DNA from: Mesorhabditis belari
Taxonomy: Eukaryota; Nematoda; Chromadorea; Rhabditida; Rhabditidae
DNA length: 64,000 nucleotides
Direction of reading: 5' to 3'
Assembly: GCA_958450365.1 (NCBI GenBank)
Contig: CAUEEP010000724.1
Location: 2,203,501 to 2,267,500 of the forward strand
Both the position numbers and the translations under genes were made by a program. This document shows positions 1-11,768 of the stretch, piece after piece. The first letter of the stretch is position 1. Each line of letters starts with the position of its first letter. The notes beneath the pieces were generated by a model, which saw only the letters and a list, made by a program, of their open reading frames with translations, did no database searches and was not told the origin of the DNA.

Positions 1-98
1 AATTCCTTTTTTTTCATTTCATTTTATTCTTATTCATTTTTTTTTCATTCTTGTTCATTTCTTTTCATTCTTGTTTATTTCATTTCATTCTTTTGCGT
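1..98. repeat. T-rich ATTC/TTTC low-complexity tract
   Basis: Irregular repetition of TTCATT and TTCATTC words at the left edge. It holds no coding potential. Confidence 0.7.
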
Positions 99-400
99 TT
101 TTCTGATGATGGTCGCGTTTGTTTTTGCAGGAAACAAAGAGGATAAAGCTAAGCTAGCTAAGTTACGTTTTTAACAGCATTTTCTGTGACGGAAGCTTTG
201 TTTGTAGTTTTTTTAGACCCACTTGCTCCCTTACAGTACTAAATGCTAACAGTACTAAATGCTAACAGTAATTGATCGACTGATTTACTTAAAACGAGGT
301 TTATTCTAAACAGTAATGCATAGGTCAAAGATCAAACGTTCAAAATCATCATTTTATCCGATTGTTGTTGGAAAATGTATCCAGAAAAATCGCAACGTAC

Positions 401-544
401 CCTGAGTGTCCGTATTGTGACATTATCGATCTCCAAACTTTCCCCAACATCATTTCTTTCACTTGATGTCGATGGGCGAATGTCCATCGATTTCTCATCG
501 ATCCACCGCCTCATAACGGGATCGTCGACTCTTTCCGGTGCATT
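401..544 (-). CDS. orphan internal coding exon of an unidentified gene (partial)
   Basis: A 144-nt open segment on the minus strand is bounded by a nematode-like acceptor (TTCTAG, AG at 546/545) and a good donor (GTACGT starting at 400). It encodes exactly 48 codons, phase 0 at both ends, beginning NAPERVDDPVMRRWIDEK and ending NVTIRTLR. Base composition is richer in G+C than the flanks and the peptide is charged and non-repetitive, unlike the low-complexity ORFs around it. I do not recognise the family. No partner exon was found between 545 and 32 kb, and the 400 nt to the left edge show none, so the gene must continue off the window or across a very long intron. It could still be a chance ORF or a relic exon. 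Confidence 0.4.
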
Positions 545-2538
545 CTAGAATCAAATTTGTACAGTACAGATATTGAAATGTTAGCTGAAGAGTAGTTGAA
601 CTTTAGAATCAGAATTGAGTCAATAATATTGTCAGAATCAGGATTGAATCAATAATATTGTCAGAATCAGGATTGAAATACGGTAGAAAAGCTACAGTAA
701 GACTTTTAGACTACAATAAGGTGTACTTTGTAATCTCTTGTAAACGCATCCCTCTGGCGCACATATTTCTTCAATTTTCTCTGCCGTAACGGGAAAAATG
801 AAGAATTCAGTACATCAGAAAATGCTTTTACAATTTTTAAGCCAAAGTACTAGAGAAATCCAAGACTTTTAAGAAAAAAAGATCCAAGAATGACATTCCA
901 AAGCTTTATTCAAAATGAAAATGATGCATTGATGTATTTAAATGTAAATACTAGCATTAAAAAACGAGTTTCCGATTGCATTTCGAAGATTTTTTTACCA
1001 GAAAACTCGGCAAAGTATGGGTATTTTTTGAAAAGCAAGAGTCTGAGCTTGACTTCAAAGCTGTAAGCTGTAATGAAATCTTTTCAATCATGAGAAAACT
1101 GACTCATTTTGATAATTGGTTTTGAATATTGATTTTGAATAGAAATAGCTATCAGAAATCAGATTTGTTTCAAATTTGTTAAATAAAGCGATTAAAGTAA
1201 AGTGATTTCTAAAAGTTCCCATTTCTCATGAGTAAAGTGATTTCTAAGAAGTCTGCTAGCAGCTACCGTACCCCGGCTGTGGCGAATTGCCACTGCTCTG
1301 CAGTTAATCAAAAATTCAATACAAGTTAAAGTTCAAAGTTGGTGGATAAACTACCGTAATCAGTCACTAAATGATATTCAGCTGTCCGGTTGTTGTAGCT
1401 TGTATGCTTAAAAAACCCATTATTTAAGCTTTGCTTTTGAGTGAGTTTGTTGTTCTCCTTTTTTGTGCTTTATCATTCTTTTTTCACATTCAAGTGTTGA
1501 TTTAATTGTGATAGTGCCAAGTTGCTCTAGTTTGAGCGAAGTTGCCCTAACAAGGGAAAGTTGGATAAATTATTACGTTTTCAAGAAGACCACCATTGAA
1601 CCACAACGAGACACGGTCTCACAAGAAATTATATAGATCAAAGCATCACCATATATTTCTTACACCGGCCAAAGCTACAGTAGACTTGTCTAGTTGTTTT
1701 ACTCCAACGAACACAACGATCATAACATTTCTACATTTCTACATTCTAACAATGAGTTATTTAAAAGCTTGGTACAATTATTAACTGTTAAACAAACCTT
1801 ACAAGCTTTTGTTAAACAAGCTTTTTCAGCACACTTTTAGTAGAGAAAGATAGTAGAAAAGTACAATAAAGAAATACAAAAGAAGATTTAGAAAAGATTC
1901 AAAAAGAAAAACAAAAGAAGAAGAAGAAAAAGAAGAAGAAGAACAAAAACAAGAAGAAACAAAAGAAGATTTGAACGGAATTTCTGCATATTTCTATTTC
2001 AAAATCATTTGAAATGAGAATTTTCATTAGAAAATACACATTTTTTTTTCTATTAAATCTTCTCGGGAGTGAATCTCCACAAATCGAATTCAAATTTCCG
2101 GTTTAGATCATCTAAGAAGAAAAAAAGAAGGGAAAAAGTGGAAATTTCCTGGGATTTATGATTTCTAAAGATTTTTAAAGATTTCTAAAGCTTTTTGAAG
2201 AGATGAAGTGTCAGAATGACTGAAAATCGAATGAGAGGATCAATTTTGTGAAATAGAAATGCTTTGGGAATAGGTTTTCTTTGAGATAGATATTCAGAGA
2301 TGAATGGGGAAAAATGAAGAATTCAGTACATCAGAAAGTGCTTTTACAATTTTCAGCTGGCTAAAACGTATCGAGTTTCTAAAAACTGCCGTAAACTGTC
2401 GTCATTGTAAACTACCGTCATTGTAAACTACAGTCATTGCCAACTACCATAATCGTAATCTTCTTGCGCTCTAAACCCTGTCCACTTTCTCTTTCTATCT
2501 TACGAAACAGTGAATAAAAAGTGAAAGAGTTCAATCAC
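545..2538. other. AT-rich non-coding stretch
   Basis: No gene was found. It holds two to three copies of a ~31-bp unit at 598-676 (words AATAATATTGTCAGAATC) and a purine-rich run at 1900-1965. Copies of the dispersed foldback-related sequence (GAAGAATTCAGTACATCAGAAA) lie near 795-835 and 2310-2345. Confidence 0.5.
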
Positions 2539-2579
2539 TTTAGATTTAGATTTAGATTTAGATTTAGATTTAGATTTAG
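2539..2579. repeat. TTTAGA hexanucleotide microsatellite
   Basis: About seven uninterrupted TTTAGA units. Confidence 0.85.
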
Positions 2580-2923
2580 CTGAGGATTGTCCTCTCAAAA
2601 TTGACCTTAAACTTACAATAATTACGACAATTGCAAGAAAAAGTAAATCCAAACTTTCAAATGAACTTTTTATGTAAATTTCATTGTAAAGTTCATTGTA
2701 AAGTTTGATTTGTTATAAGTAAAGGATTTTTTGAAGGAATGATGATGGAAAGGCGTCATAATGAGCACTAAAATCCGATGATCCGATCATTTTTAAGGAG
2801 AGGAAAAGAAAAGAAAAAACAAAAGCTTTTTCTTTGTCCGGGAAAGAAAATTTTGAGAAAAAGACATTAAAATAAGAAGATTTTGAAAGGATTATGAGGG
2901 AGGGGAAAATTTTGGGGAAATCA

Positions 2924-3091
2924 GAAGAAGAGGAGAAGAAGAAGAAGAGAAGAAGAAGAAGAAGAGAAAGAAGAAAAGAAGAAGAAGAGGAGAAGAAGAA
3001 GAAGAGAAGAAGAAGAGAAGAAGAAGAGGAGAAGAAGAAGAGAAGAAGAAGAGGAGAAGAAGAGGAGAAGAAGAAGAGAAGAAGAAGATGG
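2924..3091. repeat. polypurine GAA/GAAGAG tract
   Basis: Nearly pure purine on the plus strand for about 170 bp, built from GAAGAA and GAGGAGAA words. The K/R/E-rich reading frame through it is an artefact of composition. Confidence 0.85.
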
Positions 3092-3489
3092 GTAAAAATA
3101 AGGTTTTACAAATTATAACAAAACATTTGACTTTTCAGAATTCTCCTCTTTCAGAATTCAGAATTCTTTAAATTTCGAGTTAGATTACTGTACTTTTCTT
3201 TCTTTCTTTGATCAACTTCGGTTCTTTGTGATCGGATAATTGATGACTGATGATTAGCCAAAAGAAAACAGATTTTAGCACGTAGTTCTTGTGGAAGTAC
3301 ACTGAGTACTCGAGCTGGACTGGACTTATGATTGTAACTAAGCTTGACAATAGACAATTTAAAGAGGCTTGACAATAGCCAATGTAACTAAGCTTTACAA
3401 ACCTAATTGATAAAGTTCATTGGCAAAATACGCTAGAGGAAAATCTCATTGAACATTCTCGCATTGGCGTTGAGTATCCTTTGTGTTTG

Positions 3490-3605
3490 CTATGTAAACA
3501 CACCTTTTTGGCACACTAAATTCTTCATTTTCTTGCAGGAAAGCCGAAAAAGGAAGAAACGGTTGTACCAGAAAGGGTTTGTTTACAGATTTAAGCACAA
3601 AGTAC
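3490..3605. repeat. copy of dispersed inverted-repeat family (GTAAACACACC ... CACAAAGTA)
   Basis: The left half reads GTAAACACACCTTTTTGGCACAC and the right half carries the inverse (AGAAAGGGTTTGTTTACAG) followed by TTTAAGCACAAAGTA. Related sequence recurs near 740-860, 2300-2350, 4570-4640, 12893-12935, 17305-17440, 27220-27300, 55875-55950 and 63590-63765. This is a dispersed non-coding family, probably a small MITE. Confidence 0.55.
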
Positions 3606-3752
3606 GGAACGAAAGAAAAGTTAAGCGAAGAGATGAAGAGAAAAGGATGTAAAGCTGTAAAAAGCTGTAAAACCATAATCGAAACGCTAATCCTAATGAA
3701 AAGCTATGCAAATAGATTGTGCTTATTGTCAATGTCATTGCTTATTGTCAAT

Positions 3753-4002
3753 CCAATGCAACAGCCAATGCACCAGCCAATGCACCAGCCAATGCACAAT
3801 CCAATGCACCAGCCAATGCACCAGCCAATGCACCAGCCAATGCACCAGCCAATGCACAATCCAATGCACCAGCCAATGCACCAGCCAATGCACCAGCCAA
3901 TGCACCAGCCAATGCACCAGCCAATGCACAATCCAATGCACAATCCAATGCACAACCCAAAGCACAACCCAATGCACAACCCAATGCACAACCCAAAGCA
4001 AC
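3753..4002. repeat. 12-bp minisatellite (CCAATGCACCAG), about 21 copies
   Basis: Units CCAATGCACCAG and CCAATGCACAAT alternate. The 12-bp period keeps all six frames open and generates Q/P/M/H-rich or W/V/H-rich frames that are not genes. Confidence 0.9.
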
Positions 4003-4689
4003 AAGTTCATTCTGTAAACAATCGGCGGGGGGGAAAACATTCAGTAATCTTTCTTTCTTTTGGCTCATCGGCGCTTATCAAACATTTGCTCAAAATGAGA
4101 AATTTTCTCTTCACACACAAAAAAGGATTCTGATGAGCTCTAAAAACTTATCACAAGACAAAATAAACGGAAAATTTCTGCTTCTCAACTTAACCAATCG
4201 GAAATGATCTTAAAAAAAACAACGGAAATGATTTTTGATTGAAATCTGATGATTTTTGATTGAAATCTGATGATTTTGAAATCAAAATTGATTTAGAAAG
4301 TCGAAAGTTCCGTCGAAAGTTAAGTTTTTGTTGCTCAAATAATTGCTCACAGATTATTTGCATAGGATTTTAAGAAGGCAACTTGGCCAAAGGGCTAAAG
4401 GCCAAAGATGGCTGAAAATTCTGTTATTTAAAAGAAAGATTTGATTTTCCACATGACTAACTTTGAATAAAGAAAGTTTTTTGCAATTATAAAGTCAAAG
4501 CAGTTCTAAAAGCATTCAAAAAAACAAGGATTATAAGAAAATAGGTTAATTTTAGATATTTTGAACATAAAGCCATCGGAATTGAGGAATTGAGCGCGTC
4601 AGAAAGTGGGTGTTTACGAGAGAGTACAGAGTAATGGGCAGGGATAAGCTTGGCCTAAAAGTACTAGTTACAGACAAGAGCCGGGACTT

Positions 4690-4796
4690 GGCTTGGTCTA
4701 CAAGGCTTGGGCTTGGTCTACAAAGCTTGGGCTTGGTCTACAAAGCTTGGGCTTGGTCTACAAAGCTTGGGCTTGGTCTACAAAGCTTGGGCTTGG
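4690..4796. repeat. 20-bp minisatellite (GCTTGGTCTACAAAGCTTGG)
   Basis: About five near-identical copies. Confidence 0.85.
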
Positions 4797-5517
4797 TCCT
4801 GGTCCCTTGAACCTTTGGAACAGACCAAGCTGAGCTGGAGCTAGTCTCTTGCCTTGCCTTGCATCGTCTAACCTAGCTTACCTGCCCTGCTCTTGCTTAG
4901 CGAGTCGTCTTATATACACGCCGCCTTATATACACGTCGTCTTATACACGTGCCGCTCTTTACTCCTTCTCAAGATATTCAGCCGTTTAACTGGTTTAGT
5001 GGCAAATTGAGCTAAATGTGCTGAAATTTCAAAAATAATGTCCCTAATGTCTTTTGAAGTGAGCTACAATCGATTGTCACTGCAATTTCGAGGTTAACAT
5101 GTGTTTTAGAAACAAGGAAAATAATTGTGAAGATGGCAGAGAGGGGACAATTGGGATGGAAGAAAGGGTAACACAAGAAAAGGACTCTTTCCTTCCTCAA
5201 CGCTCCTCAATTGGACACAATAAAACACCCTCTTTTCAAACCCCAACAACACAACTAGAGAAATTTGTCAAATAAAATAAATATATATCAAATAAAATCT
5301 CCGTCAAACTTTTGGTGAAACAAAAAGGAAATGACCCTCAAAACCAGAAACTAAACCAAAATACAAGATTTTTTTGTTTTAGCACTTTTTATTTGGCTCA
5401 GCCGGTTTCTCTAAAATCGTGCCCTTAAAAATTCTAAGTTAAAATCGAGGCCTCAACGTGGCCCTTTTTGAGGCGTAAGCAGTTATTAAGTCGCCTGCCA
5501 GGAAGGCTAATAAAAAA
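4797..5517. other. non-coding, no structured feature seen
   Basis: It contains short local duplications (CTTATATACACG, 4910-4950) and otherwise unique AT-rich sequence. No exon with splice signals was found. Confidence 0.4.
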
Positions 5518-5597
5518 ACGGCATGGCCGAGTGGTTAGTGCGCCTGTCTGTAAGGCAGCCCCAGCATCAAGGGCTCAGGTTCGATTCCTGCGAGGGT
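5518..5597 (+). tRNA. class II (long variable arm) tRNA-like locus, apparent GTA anticodon, likely pseudogene
   Basis: There is a perfect A box (TGGCCGAGTGG, 5525-5535) and a perfect B box (GGTTCGATTCC, 5579-5589). The anticodon arm CTGTC/GGCAG encloses CTGTAAG, giving U33 and GTA at 34-36. A variable-arm hairpin has CCC/GGG stems, and a T6 tract follows at once as a candidate Pol III terminator. The long variable arm is typical of Leu/Ser tRNAs, whereas GTA would read tyrosine codons. The 5' and 3' acceptor strands do not pair convincingly (AACGGCA versus GAGGGTT), so this is probably a pseudogene or the head of a tRNA-derived element. Nematodes are known to carry variable-arm tRNAs with unexpected anticodons (nev-tRNAs). 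Confidence 0.4.
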
Positions 5598-6420
5598 TTT
5601 TTGACGTTTTCAAATTTCAAAAACGTTTTTTCACGTTTTTTTTATGGAAACACGTTGGGCTGGGTAGAAGGTCTTGGATGATAAATCTGGCCTTGGATGA
5701 CAACGTTTAAGCGGATTGAGGATAAGAGCAGATAAGAGGTGGTTGAACGACCAGAAGTCGTCTCAACTTGTAACATAATATGATAAAACTTGTAAAGCTT
5801 GTATAATAAGATATAATATAAAAATTTACATATAACTATGAATATTTTAATTACTATTTGAATATAGCTTTTAAAAAAACTCACCATTTACCTCAAATTC
5901 GATAGCTTTTTTGGTGCAGAGAGTGCGGAGAATTTTCTACAAATTTTTATGGGAAAAATTTGTAGAAAATTTTCATTTCATAAAAATTCGATGATGGAAA
6001 TGGCAGGGAAATGGTAGGAAAATGGGCAAAGAAAGAAATTGAGCACTTTTGTCACCCTGGGAATTTGAGGAACACCTCTGGAAAGAGGAAAGCCTAAGCC
6101 AGCCTCTCGACTTTGGGAAACGGCACCCCGGGCATTCTGCACACACCCCAGAATGCTGGAAAGTGCTAGAATTGCCCGCAAATTATGCATCGGATTCCTT
6201 TAACGGGTTTTAAAAGCATAAAAATCAAGTACACATAACATTCTGCTGTTTGAAAGGAAAGCCACAAAATGTCAATTGCTCACAGATCATTTGCATAGGA
6301 TTTTAAGAAGGCAAGGCCAAAGGGCCAAAGGCCAAAGATGGCTGAAAAGCTGAAGCTAAAAGCTAAAAGCCGAAAAACCAGGTTAACAACGGGTTTTCCT
6401 CTATTTTAGATGCGTTGCCG
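5598..6420. other. non-coding with a short hairpin
   Basis: A hairpin lies at 5929-5966 (AAATTTTTATGGGAAAAATTT core). The remainder is AT-rich with no exon signature. Confidence 0.4.
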
Positions 6421-6490
6421 GTCGCTCTGGCGCAGTCAGGAGCGCGCTTGTCTACGGCCAAGACGGTCCGAGTTCGACCCCCCGTACTGC
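6421..6490 (+). tRNA. tRNA-Arg(ACG)-like pseudogene
   Basis: An A-box match (TGGCGCAGTCAGG), an anticodon region CTTGT-CTACGG-CCAAG with ACG at 6454-6456, a near B box (GAGTTCGACCC) and a following T tract are present. The anticodon loop is one base short with a CTTG/CAAG stem, and the acceptor strands do not pair. It is a degenerate tRNA or tRNA-derived fragment, not a confident functional gene. Confidence 0.35.
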
Positions 6491-6828
6491 TACTCAATTT
6501 TGATTTTTCTAATTTCTTATTTGAAATTACATAACTATATAAAATTCTTTTAAGACTTTTAAGACTTTCTTTGAGACTTTTTAAGAAATTTCAGTTTTTT
6601 TTTGGTCTAAAGACGGCTGAGAAACAAACGGACGAACAGTTGGACAAACGGACGGACAGACACTGCTCTTTTATATACAGGCTCAATGACTGACTGCTTT
6701 TTGACCCAGATTTACACCAAGAATCGTGCAAACGATCGTTAGAAGCTAACCTAGCTATTGTTCCGTTAAGAAGTCTAAAAAGATAGGCTCTTGCGTAGTT
6801 ATTTTGAAAAAAGCCGGGATTTTGAACG

Positions 6829-7390
6829 GATCGTCACGCTTTGAAGGCCTATAACTTTGTCTAGAGATAATATTATGGCCAACTTTTTATATCATTTTAT
6901 AGAGAACATTCCAGGCTTTCAAATAACATTAAATAGAGCTTGATTGGATAATCGAGTCAAGAAAATCAGAGCTAACTCTGAGCAAATGAGGCCTATCCGA
7001 GTCAGGTGTCGTGTCGCCTTGTTTGCATGGGAATGAGAAATCCAGTCAAGCCCTATTTGGTATTATTTGAAAGCCAGAAATGTTCCCTACAAAATGATAC
7101 AAAAAGTTAGCTATAATATTATCTCTAGACAAAGTTATAGGCCTTCAAAGGGTGACGACCCGTTCAAAATCCCGACACCACACCCGAGTCGGATAGGCCT
7201 CATTTGCTCAGAGTTAGCTCTGATTTTCTTGACTCAATTATCCAATCAAGCTCTATTTGGTATTATTTAAAAGCCTGAAATGTCCTCTATAAAATGACAT
7301 AAAAAGTTAGTTATAATATTATCTCTAGACAAAGTTATAGGCCTTCAAAGGGTGACGACCTGATTGACCTGATTCAAAATCCCGGATACT
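6829..7390. repeat. three-arm repeat: one inverted and two direct copies
   Basis: A ~170-bp unit (CTTTGAAGGCCTATAACTTT ... CTCTATTTGGTATTATTT) occurs once inverted (from 6830) and twice direct (about 7050-7165 and 7245-7365). All share the words ATAATATTATCTCTAGACAA. This is a foldback element with a duplicated arm. Confidence 0.7.
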
Positions 7391-8327
7391 TTCAAAGTAT
7401 CCTGGATTCTTTTAAAATACCCGGAAACTACGCAAAAGCTAAAAAATAAGTAAATAGAGATTTCTGTGCGTAAGCTAGGTAAGTTCTTGTAGTACTAAAT
7501 GTTTAGTTGATAGAAAACCATTCAAACACAACAAAGCAATAAAGCAACAAGTTGTTTCGGAGGAAATCAGTGGAAAAAGGAGGAAAAGGAGCTGGTTTGC
7601 ATGTTTTGTCGGAATCAAACTTTGGCCGTGAAAAGGGGATAAAAGGGGAAAGAGCATCCACATCATGCAAAGGGAAAGGGGAGGGGATTTGCATGAGTGG
7701 GGTGAAAGAGGACAGAGAACAGACAGAGAATAGGGTCTCCCCCCACTCTTGACGACCCAGCCACGTCAAAAGGGTGCCATTTGCATTCACTTGGCCTCTA
7801 TCCTAAAGACCCAGCACCCCTTTCCCTTTCTGAAAGACCCAGCTCTCTAGAGCTTTAGAGAAAAGCATATGAAAGCCCAAGTTCACTTGACAAAGTTTCA
7901 AATGTTCTGTATTCTCTTTGATCTCTTGAAATCTGGCTCATAGCTGACTATCTAGATCATTTGACGAATTGAGCAGAAGTTGAAGAACTTGCAGATGATC
8001 GAGATCGAGATCGAGACCTCGATCGAGAAAAGACGATTGGCTATGGGTTGAGAAAGTTGATACAAGTTACAGCAATGATTTGCCGAAGAATTCGATGCTT
8101 AAGTGAATAAGATGTGATTCAAAAGGCTTTTTCGAGTTAAGGCGAGATAATGGAAGATCAGAAGTCTGTATTGATTCTGAGTTGAAGTTCAGAGTTGACT
8201 CTGGGTCACAAAAAGTGTCTGGGAATCAGATCGAGCTCTGGTTTCGCTTGACTTTCTAACGGTCGTAATGTTCTGATTCCAAAGACTGTCTGGACTTGGC
8301 TGATGTACTGGCTAGACATGGGAAATC
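7391..8327. other. non-coding
   Basis: A GATCGAGATCGAG palindromic motif lies near 7997-8028 and a purine-rich stretch at 7555-7735. No gene was seen; the frames open on both strands at 7500-7790 lack splice or family signatures. Confidence 0.4.
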
Positions 8328-8440
8328 GGGTTGGAGAGGATTGGGTCAGAGAGGATCGGCTCGGAGAGGATCGGGTCGAAGCGGGTCGGGTCGGAGCGGG
8401 TCGGGGCGGATCGAGTCGGAGCGGATCGGGTCGGAGCACA
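8328..8440. repeat. degenerate GGATCGGGTCGGAGC repeats
   Basis: Imperfect 10-15-bp G-rich units built from GGATCGG, GGGTCGG and GGAGC. Confidence 0.75.
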
Positions 8441-9365
8441 TTAGGTTGGGTCAAAGGTTGACAAGGCGGTAAAACCACCACCGGATCGCTAGATGGTATC
8501 GTTTACGGTCAGAACTATGGCGGTATCTAACTGATATCCCCGGCCAAGTAGCCAAGTCCACCAACTGCTAAATCTAGCAAACTTCCCTTTTGCAAAACTC
8601 AACGAGTTCACCAGCGCATTTAGCAAATTTAGATTTAACTTCTTAACGATGTTTGCTTTTTTTTTTTGCTGTTGTTAGCTTTATGTGGTGGCATCAGAAT
8701 ATTCAGTCTACAAGATATAAAACTCAATTGGGTAAATTTAGCACTTAGCATTTAGCAAAGCAATGCTAAACTGCTAAATCCGTTTAGCAAAATTGCTAGA
8801 TGGTAAATGGTAGATAGTTTAGTGGATCCGGGCTCTGGTAAGGATCAAATAAGGACATAAATAAGAACACAGTGATAAAAAGCGTTCAATGAAGCAGAGA
8901 TAGGTGATCTTGAACTGGTGATCTAGCTTTCAATGGCTTTTCAATAGCTTTCAATGGATGCTTTCATAGCTTCAAAGAAAATCCATTTGATTTAGGAACA
9001 GAAAGACGAGTTCAAGCTTGAGTTCAAGTTAGAAGATTAGTTAGAAGATTATAAAAAGAACTTAGTTACAGATTGTGTGGTTAATTGATCACCTCGGGTT
9101 CATCGTTCTCTTGGACCCTTGTCCCCCTGGCCTCTTGTCCCCTCTCAGCTCTCACCTTCAGTCCCAGCTCCAGTCCCTTGTCCTCTTTCCCCATTCCCTT
9201 CTATTCTCATCACAAAGAAATCTCTCCTCTCCTTGAAGGGTCAAGGGCCATCCATTTCTCTTGATGACCATCCCTTCTAGACCAAAAATGGTTCACAAAA
9301 ATCTCTAATACCAAAAAGAAGATACCAAAGAGAACATAAAGCACAGAATTGTAGATAGGATTGTT
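8441..9365. other. non-coding, AT-rich with pyrimidine-rich tract
   Basis: Short CTAAAT/TTTAGCA dispersed words occur at 8560-8830 and a C/T-rich segment at 9110-9240. No exon was recognised. Confidence 0.4.
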
Positions 9366-9425
9366 TTAAAATATTAGCTATTAGCTAAGCAAGCTATTAG
9401 CTTATTAGCTATTAGCAATATTAGC
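9366..9425. repeat. TTAGCTA-type short repeat
   Basis: Irregular AGCTATTAGC words. Confidence 0.6.
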
Positions 9426-9537
9426 TAAACATGTTGAAAACGATGAAGCTAAAGAAATGGAGAAAGTTGAATTGAAAAGTTGAGAAAGTAAAACCCAGTG
9501 GAAGTGCAATGGAAAGAGCTGGGGTTTCTTAAACGGT

Positions 9538-9800
9538 TTTAGTTAGCTAGTAGCTATTAGATAGTAGATAACTAGCTATTAGATAGTAGATAACTAGCTA
9601 TTAGATAGTAGATAGTTAGCTAGTTATCTACTATCTAATAGCTAATTATCTACTATCTAATAGCTAGTTATCTACTATCTAATAACTAGTTATCTACTAT
9701 CTAATAGTTAGTTATCTACTATCTAATAGTTAGCTAGTTATCCACTATCTAATAACTAGTTATCTACTATCTAATAACTAGTTATCTACTAGCTAGTCAG
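9538..9800. repeat. ~22-bp array that switches strand
   Basis: Units with AGTTATCTACTATCTAATAG repeat about eleven times. To the left of about 9622 the same unit runs in reverse complement (CTATTAGATAGTAGATAACT), so the array is internally palindromic. Confidence 0.8.
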
Positions 9801-10448
9801 CTATTTGTTATCTAATAGATAGCCATATCTGTTAGCTATCTATCATAAATGTATCTAGTATCTGGTAGTTAACTGTACCAAAATACTTTATTAGATTGTG
9901 ATCACAATTCGAGTTTAACCTAAACTATAATTTTTTGCTTTTGAAATGTCCCCATCAAAATCTAGCTATTTTTGAGCATTTTGATCTCTAGCTTTAAACG
10001 GATTAGAGGATTCTTGAGCATTTAAAACCGTAGACAGATTAATCTTTGAATATTTGGCTAATAAAAATCAGATTTTGAAGAAAAAAGAAAATCTCTGGCT
10101 AAAAGGAAAAAGAAAATCTCTGACTTTAATCGTAAATTTCTGTCGGTGATGTCGTTGTCGGTGTCGATGTTTGTGTTTTGGATGTTTCCTGGAGGATGGA
10201 AAAGGCAACATTTCCATTCAGACAAAAGAATGAAAAGGAGAAAACGAAGCGCAAAGAAAAACACACAATATAAGCATAAGATTTTCGCGTTACTTTCCAT
10301 AAGATCAATTCAAAGGAAAGATCAAGGCAAAGAAATAGCAAAAACTCTCGAGCAAAAGCCTTTAAGATGCCTTTAAGACATCAAGGCTCTGTCTAGAATC
10401 AAAAAATTCAGATCAAGGCAAGCTAAGCAAAGTTTTTAGGCATTTAAG

Positions 10449-10540
10449 GCTTGGTTTGTCTGGCTTGGTTTGCCTGGCTTGGTTTGCCTGGCTTGGTTTG
10501 CCTGGCTTGGTTTGCCTGGCTTGGTTTGCCTGGCTTGGTT
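10449..10540. repeat. 14-bp minisatellite (GCTTGGTTTGCCTG)
   Basis: About six to seven tandem copies. Confidence 0.85.
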
Positions 10541-10589
10541 CTTCAACCTTCCTAGACCAATCCTTGGCTTTGGTTAGCTTAGCTATGAC

Positions 10590-10745
10590 TTAGCTTTTGA
10601 AAATCTACTGATCAATCTACTGATCAATCTACAGAACAATCTACAGATCAATCTGCAGATCAATCTAATGACCAATCTAATGACCAATCTAATGACGAAT
10701 CTAATGCTCAATCTAATGCTCAATCTACTAATCGACAATCCACTG
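10590..10745. repeat. 12-bp degenerate array (CAATCTACTGAT)
   Basis: About twelve diverged copies, including CAATCTAATGAC variants. Confidence 0.75.
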
Positions 10746-10917
10746 ATCGATTAGCTTAGCCCTAATCATTATAATCCACTGATCGACTTTTTGAAGAGTT
10801 GAATAAATTCGATAGCAAGTTAGATCGCAAAAAGCTTAAGGCCAAGCTTTTAAGTCTACATCTAAGCCAAGTTATTCAACCGTCAGCTATATTAATCCAA
10901 AATCTTAATGATTCAAG

Positions 10918-10995
10918 ATCAAGCCAAAAAGCCAAAAAAGCTAAAAAAGTCAAAAAAGCCAAAAAAGCCGCAAAGCCAAAAAGCCAAAAAGCTTT
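10918..10995. repeat. AAAAAGCC-type short tandem repeat
   Basis: A-rich units GCCAAAAAA and GCTAAAAAA. The lysine-rich frame is compositional. Confidence 0.7.
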
Positions 10996-11479
10996 TTCCG
11001 GAGGTCATCAATTTGTGTGTTGGATGGCGCACTCCAGGCAAAGAGGAGAGAATTCAGCGGATGAATTACACTCTTATGGAAAGAAAAAAAAGGAAAGAAT
11101 CCCGTAAAAGGGGGTAAAAAGTGTGGGTAGAGTGAATTGATGGAGTGAATTGAGAGGTGAGGGTGGTGTGGATGACGGGGGGAGGAGATGGGGTGAGAGT
11201 GGCACCCAATTCACTCCTCATCTATGAGTTTTGAGTTGAGCGTAGACGAGACAAGGCGAAAAAGATGAATTTCCACTAATATTGTGGAGAAATGAGACAA
11301 ATTTCCTCAAAAACCGAATGCACTTGGCTTCGTCTTTTATTCGAAAGAACTAAAGCCAAGTTTAGCGTCCGTTAAGAAAGATGAAACGAGTCATAGATCA
11401 ATTTATGCTTAAATAGTTCCCTATTGTGACATTCATAGGCAGAAATGAGTGCTAAAATATTACAGTAAACATATCTAGA
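10996..11479. other. non-coding
   Basis: G-rich at 11110-11200, otherwise unique. No splice-bounded exon was seen. Confidence 0.4.
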
Positions 11480-11768
11480 CAACATAACAAAAAGGGCGCG
11501 GCGCGTATAAAGGTGGGACATACGCGCCCGGCCTCTTTACCATTGGCAATCTAACTTTGAGTTTAAATATCTTGGCTTTGGGTTGTTCGATTAAAATAGT
11601 TTTTATATCAATCGATAGAGAAAGACTTGGCGCATCTAATGATACCAAAAATGTTTAAATTGAACAGCTCAACACCGAGATATTTTAGTTCAAAGTTGAG
11701 CCAATGGCAAAGAGGCCGGGCGCGTATGTCCCACCTTTTATACGCGCCGCGCTCCTTTTGTTATGTTG
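11480..11768. mobile_element. palindromic MITE-like element, family A copy 1
   Basis: Long near-perfect inverted termini run from CAACATAACAAAAAG inward through GCGCGGCGCGTATAAA, GGTGGGACATACGCGCCCGG and CCTCTTT to CCATTGGC. Arms are about 70 bp with more diverged inner arms, and the GC-rich ends contrast with the flanks. Inner sequence is shared with 19797-19993. Confidence 0.75.

Noticed and set aside
3579..4207. PMHQ, QCTS and APAN repeat peptides
   Set aside because: All are shadows of the 12-bp minisatellite at 3753-4002.
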